Below are positions 1-5,907 of a DNA stretch of 6,384 nt, piece by piece. The notes under the pieces were generated by a model that saw only the letters and a list, made by a program, of their open reading frames with translations, had not been told where the DNA came from and did no database searches. Within the stretch, counting starts at the first letter, position 1; every line of letters starts with the position of its first letter. The position numbers and the translations under genes are program-made. Origin of the DNA: an uncultured Anaerosolibacter sp. (lineage in GTDB: Bacteria > Bacillota_A > Clostridia > Peptostreptococcales > Thermotaleaceae); contig CALECF010000245.1 in the NCBI GenBank assembly GCA_937948705.1, positions 1-6,384 of the forward strand. Reading direction: 5' to 3'.

Positions 1-824
1 ATGAGGGAGAATCCAGTATTGTATTTCCTGCTTTGCATGGTACAAATGGAGAAGATGGGACCATTCAAGGTTTTTTAGAGATATTAGATATTCCTTATGT
101 GGGGAATGGTGTTATGTCATCAGCAATTGGAATAGATAAAGCGATCACTAAGGATCTATTTGCCAAGCATGATATTCCACAAGGAAAGTACACTACATTA
201 TTTCAACATGAGTGGAACAAAGACAAGCTTCTTTCACTGGAGAGAATTGAGAGTGAAATAGGATACCCTTCTTATGTTAAGCCAGCTACATTAGGTTCAA
301 GTGTAGGGATTAATCGATGTGTTAATCGTGATGAATTAGAAGCGGCTATTTATGAGGCTTTTTCTTTTGAGGATAAATTGGTTATAGAAGAAGAAATTAT
401 TGGAAGAGAAATGCAGATATCAATTGTTGGCAATGAATTTCCTAAGGCATCTATTGTGGGCGAATTTATTCAAGAAAGACAATTTATGGACTATGCTGCA
501 AAGTATACCGATGGAAAGCTAGTTCAAGTGATACCAGCCAGATTAACTGAGAAGGTTAGTGCGCAGATGAGGAAAATTGCAATAAAGTCTTTTAATGTTT
601 TAAATTGTTCTGGAATCGTAAGGGTAGATTACTTTGTGACGGATGACGAAAGATTCTATGTCAATGAAGTTAATACGATGCCTGGGTTTACAAAACTTAG
701 TATGACACCAGTTTTGTGGGAAAAAACAGATGGAACAACATATTCAGAACTAATTGAGAAGCTCATTAATCTAGCTTTTGAACGTTACAATAGAAGAAAG
801 AGCATTTTATATAAAAGGAAGTGA
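1..824 (+). CDS. ddl: D-alanine--D-alanine ligase, 5' end cut by the window
   Basis: ATP-grasp ligase joining two D-alanines for peptidoglycan precursors in the cytoplasm. The reading frame is open from base 3 to the TGA at 822-824, giving 273 residues. The N-terminal substrate domain (roughly 80-90 residues, with the first catalytic Glu) lies off the left edge. The TTG at 33 is internal, because codons before it already encode the family segment VFPALHGTNGEDGTIQG. Counting from that TTG codon, visible family residues are Lys83 (YVKP), the GSSVG serine loop at 88-92, Glu126 (IGRE), the omega-loop Lys157-Tyr158 (AAKY), Arg197/Asp199 (VRVD) and Glu212/Asn214 (NEVNTMPG). Tyr158 matches the Tyr216 position of E. 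coli DdlB, which in known enzymes goes with D-Ala-D-Ala rather than D-Ala-D-lactate ligation. The gene ends 5 bp before murF. The family call is firm; whether it is the housekeeping copy is open. Confidence 0.95.
   Translation, partial: EGESSIVFPALHGTNGEDGTIQGFLEILDIPYVGNGVMSSAIGIDKAITKDLFAKHDIPQGKYTTLFQHEWNKDKLLSLERIESEIGYPSYVKPATLGSSVGINRCVNRDELEAAIYEAFSFEDKLVIEEEIIGREMQISIVGNEFPKASIVGEFIQERQFMDYAAKYTDGKLVQVIPARLTEKVSAQMRKIAIKSFNVLNCSGIVRVDYFVTDDERFYVNEVNTMPGFTKLSMTPVLWEKTDGTTYSELIEKLINLAFERYNRRKSILYKRK
816..823 (+). promoter_or_regulatory. Ribosome binding site deciding the murF start
   Basis: AGGAAGTG matches the anti-Shine-Dalgarno complement AGGAGGTG at 7 of 8 positions and lies 6 nt before the ATG at 830. 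It overlaps the ddl stop codon. The alternative GTG start at 821 would lie inside this site, so ATG 830 is preferred. Confidence 0.7.
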
Positions 825-829
825 ACAGG

Positions 830-2203
830 ATGATTCATCGAAAATTAAGTAAAATACAAGAAATGGTGAAGGGTACTGGTCTTAACAAATCCTATGAAGA
901 TACATGGATAAACGGTGTTTCAATTGATACGAGAACCGTTAGAGATTCCCAATTATTTGTTCCTATTATGGGAGAAAGATTTAATGGCCATGAATTTATA
1001 GCAAAGGCAATAGAAAATGGAGCTGGGGCTGCTTTATGGAATAAGGATCAGCCCACACCAGATATTGAGTTTCCCTTTATACTTGTTGAAGATACTTTGG
1101 AAGCCATTCAGACCCTAGCAAATCAGTATCGAAATCAATTAAATGCAAGGGTTATTGGTATTACGGGTAGTAATGGCAAGACTTCTACGAAGGATATCCT
1201 TGCCAGTATATTAAAAACTAGCTATAAGACACATAAGACCTTTGGAAATTTAAATAATCATTTAGGGGTACCGTTAACACTGCTATCAATGCCTGAAGAT
1301 ACTGAAATGGCTGTAATCGAGATGGGGATGTCTGGCTTAGGTGAAATTGAACGATTATCTAAGATTGCTTCACCTGATGTAGCAGTGATTACAAATGCAA
1401 CAGACGTACATATTAATGATCTAGGTTCAGTAGAGAATATATTAAAGGCAAAACTTGAGATTATAAAAGGATTAAAAACGAATGGGCTATTTATTTATTT
1501 TGGAGATAGCATTCCAATGAGAGAAGCAATAGAAAAGTTGAATTTAAAGCAAAGAAAAGAAACTTTCGGAAGCAATCATAATAATGATTATCCGGTTAAG
1601 CTTATTTCTTCAGAAAATGAAGGGATTTATTTTGACTTATTAGGACGGGATACGCCAACACTTTTTTTATCAATGCTTGGAAGCCATCAAATATATAATG
1701 CCGCAGCTGCTATTGCTGTTGCAAGATATTTTAATATCTCCTTTGAGAAAATACAGGAGGGGATGTCGAAAATTGAGGCTACAGGTATGCGAAATGAGCT
1801 AATTCAGAGCAATGGATTTGATATTTTAAACGACTCGTATAAATCGAACCCTATAAGTCTATGTTCTGCCTTAGATACAATCTATTCCTTCAAAAAATAT
1901 AAACAAAAAATTGTTGTTCTTGGAGATATGTTTGGGACTGGAGATAATGAAGTTAAAACACATAAGGATATAGGAAGTGAGATAGACCCAAGTCAAATAG
2001 ACTATATATTCACCCTTGGGGAGTTGGGAAAATATTTTGCCGAGGGAGCAAAAACTAGATTTTCAGAGGAAAGGATTTTTACATTTATGGATAAGTCCTC
2101 GCTTACAATGAAACTCAAGGAAATCATCAAAAAAGATGCTATTGTTTTAATAAAGGGATCTAGAGTATTGGCCCTAGAAGAAGTTGTAGATAACTTAAAA
2201 TAA
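830..2203 (+). CDS. murF: UDP-MurNAc-tripeptide--D-Ala-D-Ala ligase (MurF-like)
   Basis: Mur ligase that adds the D-Ala-D-Ala made by Ddl to UDP-MurNAc-tripeptide, with ATP, in the cytoplasm. With ATG 830 the protein has 457 residues, normal for MurF; GTG 821 would add three residues but lacks a spaced ribosome binding site. The order is an N-terminal UDP-sugar domain (about 1-100, with DTR and FVPIMGERFNGHEF), a central ATPase with the P-loop GITGSNGKTSTKD at 110-122, EMGMS with Glu164, His194, the probable carbamylated Lys208 (KAKLE) and Asn290 (YNAAAAIA), then a C-terminal domain with Arg321 (TGMRNEL), Asp335 and KGSR at 442-445. All general Mur ligase catalytic positions are kept. Unusual features are YKSNP at 337-341, where MurF proteins normally have YNANP or a close variant, and NATDVHINDLGS in place of the usual NIGEAH-type segment. 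It follows ddl by 5 bp and is probably co-transcribed with it. It could be a specialised paralogue rather than housekeeping MurF. Confidence 0.9.
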   Translation: MIHRKLSKIQEMVKGTGLNKSYEDTWINGVSIDTRTVRDSQLFVPIMGERFNGHEFIAKAIENGAGAALWNKDQPTPDIEFPFILVEDTLEAIQTLANQYRNQLNARVIGITGSNGKTSTKDILASILKTSYKTHKTFGNLNNHLGVPLTLLSMPEDTEMAVIEMGMSGLGEIERLSKIASPDVAVITNATDVHINDLGSVENILKAKLEIIKGLKTNGLFIYFGDSIPMREAIEKLNLKQRKETFGSNHNNDYPVKLISSENEGIYFDLLGRDTPTLFLSMLGSHQIYNAAAAIAVARYFNISFEKIQEGMSKIEATGMRNELIQSNGFDILNDSYKSNPISLCSALDTIYSFKKYKQKIVVLGDMFGTGDNEVKTHKDIGSEIDPSQIDYIFTLGELGKYFAEGAKTRFSEERIFTFMDKSSLTMKLKEIIKKDAIVLIKGSRVLALEEVVDNLK

Positions 2204-2284
2204 TCAAGAAGCATGTCATAGAAGTGTGAAGAAAAAGGAATTGTATATCCAGAGGAATTTTAAGTGAATATTCAAATGTGCTTC

Positions 2285-2320
2285 ATGTTCCCTCAGAATG
2301 ATGTTTTGAGGGAATATTTT
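2285..2320 (+). terminator. Rho-independent terminator after ddl-murF
   Basis: TTCCCTCA at 2288-2295 pairs perfectly with TGAGGGAA at 2307-2314. The stem grows inward by one G-U and two A-U pairs to a 5-nt loop (2299-2303), and outward by a G-U and two A-U pairs. TATTTTATT follows. It lies 80 bp past the murF stop and separates ddl-murF from the glycosyltransferase genes. In the remaining bases to 2423 I see no convincing sigma-A or sporulation-sigma promoter, although one is expected there. Confidence 0.8.
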
Positions 2321-2423
2321 ATTATAGAAAGCTATTCACCTTTTTACCATGAACAATATTGCAGTGTTGGAGTATTATGGTGTAGACAAACACATCATCG
2401 GTAGAAAGGAGTAGATCTAAATA

Positions 2424-3908
2424 ATGAAGGACAGAAATAATACTAATGAAAGGATCAATCGTTCAGATGAGAACGGATTTAATAATAATGCCAAAAATAA
2501 AGGTTTTGTTATTCGAATCAAGTTACCCTTCTCGGATAAATATTCTCTTGCATTACAATCAAATGATATAAAAGAAAGGGGTGTTAATGATGATGATTAC
2601 AATCCTGAAAACGGAAACTCGGCACCCAATAGTCTTGCGTATAAGGAGAACACTGATCTAATCAGAGAAGTATCTGGAGAAAACATCGAAGTTAGCATTA
2701 TTATGCCCTCCTATAATAAGTATCCTCTGAATATATTATCTCTTTATTCCTTAGAAAAACAAACCTTTGACCCTTCGAAAATGGAGGTAATTTTTATCGA
2801 TGATTGCTCAACGGATGAAACCTCTCTTGCGCTAAAAGGATACAAGCCCCCTTTTGCATTTCGTTATATCGAAAACCAAGAAAATCTAGGAAGGGCGAAG
2901 GTAAGAAATAAGGGTGTGGAGATGGCTAGAGGAAAAACGATTATTTTTTTAGATGCAGAAATGATCGTTGAGCCGGAATTTGTAGAGAATCATTATAATG
3001 AACATCAAAAAAATGAAATGTTGGTTCTCACAGGAGCTTTTCATCTAAAGAATTCCTATACCAGTTTTTTTCCGCAATTCTCTGCTGAACAAAAATATAG
3101 ACTAGAAAGTTTAATAAAAAAACACAGAGGATTATATATGAAATATGTTGATCATATCTCTAAGGACGCGCAGGATACTGCACCTTTGGCACTGTTAAGT
3201 AAAGAACATATACAGGAAGGTTTATATAAACAGCTATCTGCTGAACAGTCTTATTTTGCGAATGAAATAAGAATATATGGAGAGAATTTAGAGGGTTTTA
3301 ATTTTCCTTGGATGGCGTTTTTAACAGGAAATGTTTCTCTATCAAAGAAGTTGTTTATAGAAGCAGGGGAATTTGATGAGGGGTTTATTCTATATGGATA
3401 TGAGGATTGGGAATTAGGTTATAGGCTATATAAGATGGGAGCCACCTTTAAAGCAAAAAAAAATCTCGCCTCATACCATCAAGAACATCCAATCATAGGG
3501 GATAAGCGAAATGAAGCGATAATCAATTATTATTACTTTACACAAAAGCATCCTGAGGTGGATATATTAATGCTAGGTTTGGAGCTGGCAAGGATCGTTG
3601 ATCTAGGGACAATGAATGAGGTATTGAAAGAGTATAAGGATTTAATAAAACATTACCCAAGTTCATTTAAGAGCTTTAAGAATGGATTTTTCGAGCTATT
3701 AAAGACTGTTGCTCTTTTATTAAGATATGATATCAGACATAGATTTTTATCTGAGGCAACAGGTTTTGGTATTAAAGAAAAGGAAAATATTCTTCTAGAC
3801 ATAGAGTCTATGAGGATATTAGGCAAGTACACAGCGTTGATTGAATTGATGGAAAAAAAGCTCTTAATGGGAAGTAAAGGAAAATTCGCGAGTGGGATTA
3901 GCGTTTAA
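2424..3908 (+). CDS. Family 2 glycosyltransferase with polar N-terminal extension
   Basis: Predicted to transfer a sugar from a nucleotide-sugar donor to an unknown acceptor. The GT-A domain starts near residue 88 with VSIIMPSYNKYPLNILSLYS. It has the nucleotide-binding acidic pair Asp126-Asp127 (FIDDCSTDE), NLGRAKVRNKGVEMARG at 154-170, and FLDAEM with Asp177 and Glu179 where the metal-binding DxD is expected. FLTGNVSLSK at 299-308 and GYEDWELGYRL with Glu327-Asp328 form the acceptor-side/catalytic region. Residues 1-87 are polar and rich in Asn, Asp and Glu, with no recognised domain. The C-terminal 130 residues look helical and are unassigned. No signal peptide or clear membrane helix is present, so it is likely cytosolic or peripheral. 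ATG 2424 is the first possible start, since TAA stands in frame at 2418; AAGGAG at 2406-2411 is 12 nt upstream, a long spacing. Probably an operon with the next gene. Substrate unknown; an envelope or spore-surface polymer is inference. Confidence 0.85.
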   Translation: MKDRNNTNERINRSDENGFNNNAKNKGFVIRIKLPFSDKYSLALQSNDIKERGVNDDDYNPENGNSAPNSLAYKENTDLIREVSGENIEVSIIMPSYNKYPLNILSLYSLEKQTFDPSKMEVIFIDDCSTDETSLALKGYKPPFAFRYIENQENLGRAKVRNKGVEMARGKTIIFLDAEMIVEPEFVENHYNEHQKNEMLVLTGAFHLKNSYTSFFPQFSAEQKYRLESLIKKHRGLYMKYVDHISKDAQDTAPLALLSKEHIQEGLYKQLSAEQSYFANEIRIYGENLEGFNFPWMAFLTGNVSLSKKLFIEAGEFDEGFILYGYEDWELGYRLYKMGATFKAKKNLASYHQEHPIIGDKRNEAIINYYYFTQKHPEVDILMLGLELARIVDLGTMNEVLKEYKDLIKHYPSSFKSFKNGFFELLKTVALLLRYDIRHRFLSEATGFGIKEKENILLDIESMRILGKYTALIELMEKKLLMGSKGKFASGISV

Positions 3909-3921
3909 GTCTTTAAAGAAT

Positions 3922-3926
3922 GGAGG
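3922..3926 (+). promoter_or_regulatory. Ribosome binding site deciding the start of the second glycosyltransferase
   Basis: GGAGG at 3922-3926, inside TGGAGGGAG, is 7 nt before the TTG at 3934, an ideal spacing. The in-frame GTG at 3892 has no comparable site and would overlap the upstream gene by 17 bp. TTG 3934 also starts the protein exactly at its first beta strand (ISIITCT). Confidence 0.75.
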
Positions 3927-3933
3927 GAGTAGA

Positions 3934-4614
3934 TTGATTTCAATTATAACATGTACCATTCGAGATGAGTTAATTGATAATGTATTTAATAACTATCAAA
4001 GTCAAACTTTTAAATATAAGGAATTAATCATCGTTTTAAATAAGAATGATATGAACATGGAAATTTGGCGTGAAAGAGCAAAGACCTATAAAGGCGTATC
4101 TGTATATAAAATAGATGAGGGAGCTACCTTAGGGGATTGCTTAAACTTTGGTATCGAAAAGGCTACGTATGATTATATAGCAAAATTTGATGATGATGAT
4201 TTCTATGGGCCGAACTATATTTGTGAGGCAATGGAGCATTTTAATAGGAGAAAGGATATAAGCATCCTGGGTAAGAATTCTTTTTTTGTTTTTCTAGAAA
4301 AAGATGAAAAACTCCTTTGTATAGAGGATGTTGAAAATGATTATGTTGACTGGGTTGCTGGAGCAACACTTGTTTTTAAGAAAGAAGTATGGGATAAGGT
4401 CAGATTTATGAAGACTACTTGTGGAGAAGATTATTTCTTCTTAAAGGAAGCGCGAGCATTGAATTATAAGGTGTACGCTGGAGATAGATATAATTTTGTC
4501 GCAAGAAGAAGAAATGAGGATCAACACACCTGGAAGAAAAGTAATGATTACTTTTTAGAAAATGCCGCACATATCCACTACGTTGGAGACTTCCGAAGGG
4601 TTGTGTTTAGATAA
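3934..4614 (+). CDS. Small family 2 glycosyltransferase
   Basis: A compact, 226-residue GT-A enzyme, little more than the catalytic domain, expected to move a sugar from a nucleotide-sugar donor to an unknown acceptor. With the TTG 3934 start, the protein opens with ISIITCTIRDELIDNVFNNY (first Rossmann-like strand and helix). It continues with KELIIVLN, LGDCLNFGIEKATYDYIAKF, then DDDD at 86-89 as the DxD metal-binding motif, VAGATLVFKKEVW at 141-153, the acidic CGEDYFF with Glu165-Asp166 as candidate catalytic region, and RRRNEDQHTW at 192-201. There is no membrane segment. The gene starts 25 bp after the previous stop and ends just before a terminator, so the two glycosyltransferases probably form one transcript. 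The general look recalls small glycosyltransferases of Bacillus spore-surface loci, but I cannot confirm this without a search. Confidence 0.82.
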   Translation: MISIITCTIRDELIDNVFNNYQSQTFKYKELIIVLNKNDMNMEIWRERAKTYKGVSVYKIDEGATLGDCLNFGIEKATYDYIAKFDDDDFYGPNYICEAMEHFNRRKDISILGKNSFFVFLEKDEKLLCIEDVENDYVDWVAGATLVFKKEVWDKVRFMKTTCGEDYFFLKEARALNYKVYAGDRYNFVARRRNEDQHTWKKSNDYFLENAAHIHYVGDFRRVVFR

Positions 4615-4633
4615 AAGAAGCAATTAACGCGTG

Positions 4634-4658
4634 AAGGTTGCCCTCGGGCATCCTTTTT
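4634..4658 (+). terminator. Rho-independent terminator after the glycosyltransferase pair
   Basis: AAGG-T-TGCC at 4634-4642 pairs with GGCA-T-CCTT at 4647-4655 with one T-T mismatch and a CTCG tetraloop (4643-4646). A run of five T (4654-4658) follows and is partly used in the stem. It lies 20 bp after the stop codon of the second glycosyltransferase. Confidence 0.85.
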
Positions 4659-4692
4659 ATTTGCACAAAAACTCATATAACTTTACTGTCCG

Positions 4693-4701
4693 TGATATAA
4701 T
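4693..4701 (+). promoter_or_regulatory. Extended -10 promoter for the RNA methyltransferase
   Basis: TGATATAAT is a perfect extended -10 element (TG-n-TATAAT) for the vegetative sigma factor. No good -35 is seen at 16-18 bp upstream (TCATAT at 17 bp); TTGCAC at 4661 is 29 bp away and too far. A start near 4708 would give a leader of roughly 170 nt before the methyltransferase gene. It lies just after the upstream terminator, which supports an independent transcription unit. Confidence 0.65.
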
Positions 4702-4713
4702 GACAAGGAGAAC

Positions 4714-4761
4714 AAGCTAAAGAAGTCGTGCAGGGATTCAGGTGGTGATTTCTATTAGCTT
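4714..4761 (+). other. Long stem-loop in the methyltransferase leader
   Basis: AAGCTAA at 4714-4720 pairs with TTAGCTT at 4755-4761. After a bulged A (4754), AGAAGTC at 4721-4727 pairs with GATTTCT at 4747-4753 with one G-U. This is a 14-bp stem with a 19-nt loop (4728-4746). The loop and the 3' arm contain AGGTGGTGAT at 4740-4749, a near-perfect Shine-Dalgarno sequence, so folding would bury part of it. I do not recognise it as a known riboswitch or T-box. Confidence 0.55.
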
Positions 4762-4800
4762 ATGGAATTGTCACTACTAGTTACATTACTTGTAAAGTGA
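4762..4800 (+). CDS. Possible 12-residue leader peptide
   Basis: ATG 4762 to TGA 4798-4800 encodes MELSLLVTLLVK, a short hydrophobic peptide. AGGTGGTGAT at 4740-4749 upstream matches AGGAGGTGAT at 9 of 10 positions, but the spacing is long: 16 nt from its GG core and 12 nt from its last base. The ORF lies between the promoter and the methyltransferase gene and overlaps a second hairpin, a layout like the leader peptides that control some rRNA methyltransferase resistance genes. It could instead be a remnant of a small membrane toxin-type gene or chance. No homologue is recognised. Confidence 0.25.
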   Translation: MELSLLVTLLVK

Positions 4801-4803
4801 TGT
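4783..4803 (+). other. Second leader hairpin
   Basis: ACATTACTT at 4783-4791 pairs with AAGTGATGT at 4795-4803 (nine pairs including one G-U) around a 3-nt GTA loop. No T tract follows, so it is not a terminator. An alternative, mutually exclusive fold pairs TTACA (4781-4785) with TGTAA (4791-4795) and TCACT (4771-4775) with AGTGA (4796-4800). It covers the end of the possible leader ORF. Confidence 0.45.
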
Positions 4804-4879
4804 TAGGGTCATAATAGTAAGATAAATAAATTTTTACGTATCAAGCCAGCGTTAATGAGTATAGGAGGCAGATAATTAA

Positions 4880-5764
4880 ATGAACTATTTAGAACTAGAT
4901 ATTGATGGACGAAGTCGATATATAAAAGAAAAATACAATGGACGGGTCTTTTACGCAGGAAATAGACACGGAGTTATTGTACAAGTTGAAAATATAATAA
5001 AAAACTCGAAGCCTAACCCAGAGCTACTTGTTCCTGTTGAAGGTGTGTGGGCAATTCAATTTGCATATAAATATCAAGTGCAAATAAAATACATGATTGT
5101 CTGTCCTGAAGAAATGAACTCAAACGAATCAATAATGTTGTTAGAACGGATCCTGGATGCAAATATGGAATTAGGAGTATACTTAACGTCAAAGAAAGTG
5201 TTTGAGCAAATAAGTGAAAAAGCAAATTCAGCAGGGATCATAGCAGTTTGCAGATATCCTAAAAAAAGGTTAGAAGACCTGGTTGTAGAGAAAAATTCAC
5301 TGATTGTCATTTTAGATGGACTTGAAATTCCTGGAAATGTTGGAACCATTGTTAGATCAGCAGATGGTACCGATGTTTCTGCAGTTATTATTTGTAATAA
5401 AAAAACAAGGTTGACGCATCCCAAGTACATAAAAAGTAGCCAAGGATCATGTTTTAAAGTTCCAGTAGTAGAAACTGACTATGAAGATACCTTTCACTGG
5501 CTTGAGAAAAATAATTTCAAGATAATATTGACAGATACGAGAGCCAATATAAACTATTATGAAGAAAATTTCGAGGGTAAAGTGGCTATAATAGTGGGCA
5601 GTGAACGGTACGGCATATCGAAGGAATGGTATGAAAAAAATTATGTAGGTATTAAAATACCGATGTTTGGGGATTGTGACTCGCTTAATGTGGGTATTGC
5701 AACTACAGTGATATTATACGAAGCAACATTGAAAAAGAAAAAAATGTTACAAAGAAGTGAGTAG
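4880..5764 (+). CDS. SpoU/TrmH-family (SPOUT) RNA 2'-O-methyltransferase
   Basis: Predicted to methylate a ribose 2'-OH of tRNA or rRNA using S-adenosylmethionine, as a cytoplasmic dimer. Residues 1-115 hold an extra N-terminal piece and a probable L30e-like RNA-binding domain (LVPVEGVWAIQFA at 50-62, ending near KANSAGIIAVCRYP at 114-127). Residues 140-285 form the knotted catalytic domain. Motif 1 is LDGLEIPGNVGTIVRSAD (145-162) with Asn153 and Arg159. Motif 2 is IVGSERYGIS (238-247) with Glu242. Motif 3 is IPMFGDCDSLNVGIATTVILYEA (260-282) with Ser268-Leu269-Asn270. These are the cofactor-binding and knot signatures. The overall plan resembles TsnR-type 23S rRNA methyltransferases (thiostrepton resistance) as well as housekeeping TrmH proteins, so the target is not settled. 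ATG 4880 follows AGGAGG (4863-4868) by 11 nt. The gene stands alone with its own promoter and a long structured leader. Confidence 0.88.
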   Translation: MNYLELDIDGRSRYIKEKYNGRVFYAGNRHGVIVQVENIIKNSKPNPELLVPVEGVWAIQFAYKYQVQIKYMIVCPEEMNSNESIMLLERILDANMELGVYLTSKKVFEQISEKANSAGIIAVCRYPKKRLEDLVVEKNSLIVILDGLEIPGNVGTIVRSADGTDVSAVIICNKKTRLTHPKYIKSSQGSCFKVPVVETDYEDTFHWLEKNNFKIILTDTRANINYYEENFEGKVAIIVGSERYGISKEWYEKNYVGIKIPMFGDCDSLNVGIATTVILYEATLKKKKMLQRSE

Positions 5765-5809
5765 TTTTAATGTGTTTATGACTATCTGCGAAAAATATCT
5801 ATAGACAAA

Positions 5810-5853
5810 GTCAAAGTTGACTGGCTTTTTTAAAAAAGTCAGCCAACTTCGAC
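5810..5853. repeat. Long imperfect inverted repeat, possible bidirectional terminator
   Basis: The arm at 5810-5831 pairs with 5832-5853, with A-C mismatches at 5813/5850 and 5820/5843 and a G-U at 5824/5839. The centre is CTTTTTTAAAAAAG, so each strand carries a T6 run in the middle of the palindrome rather than after it. It lies between two convergent genes, where a shared terminator is expected. A smaller hairpin AGTCA/TGACT (5809-5822), followed by GGCTTTTTT, could serve the plus strand. Confidence 0.55.
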
Positions 5854-5907
5854 TAAAAGTTAGATGCTATCATAAACCGAAGAGAAGAGTTTCTGTGAAA
5901 ACGAAGA

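Noticed and set aside
1..90. ATG at base 1 opening a short frame.
   Set aside because: It is out of frame with ddl and reaches a stop at about 76-78; the Ddl-encoding frame is open through the left edge.
2002..2214. 70-residue minus-strand ORF over the end of murF.
   Set aside because: It is a shadow of the well-supported murF coding frame, with no homology signature.
2264..2404. A 46-codon GTG-started ORF in the gap after murF, with GAGGA 7 nt upstream (peptide begins MNIQMCFMFPQ).
   Set aside because: It runs straight through the strong terminator hairpin at 2285-2320, its Cys/His/Tyr-rich composition is unlike the neighbours, and no family is recognised. The Shine-Dalgarno match may be chance.
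2321..2423. Searched for sigma-E, sigma-G or sigma-K promoters before the glycosyltransferases.
   Set aside because: No CATA-type -10 with a correctly spaced -35 element was found; a promoter must exist but cannot be assigned by eye.
4700..4720. Six-codon ORF ATG-ACA-AGG-AGA-ACA-AGC-TAA.
   Set aside because: Its ATG overlaps the -10 element, so it would not be in the transcript from that promoter, and it has no ribosome binding site.
4728..4750. GGTGGTGAT region considered as a T-box core (AGGGTGGNACCGCG).
   Set aside because: Only the GGTGG part agrees, there is no specifier-loop architecture or downstream terminator, and the gene is not an aminoacyl-tRNA synthetase or amino-acid gene.
4790..4823. 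Second promoter TTGTAA with TAATAG or TAAGAT.
   Set aside because: The -10 matches are poor (3/6, or 4/6 at 22-bp spacing), and the site lies within the leader of a better promoter.
5013..5430. Two overlapping minus-strand ORFs (70 and 118 residues) inside the methyltransferase gene.
   Set aside because: They lie antisense to conserved SPOUT motifs and have no recognisable domains or ribosome binding sites.
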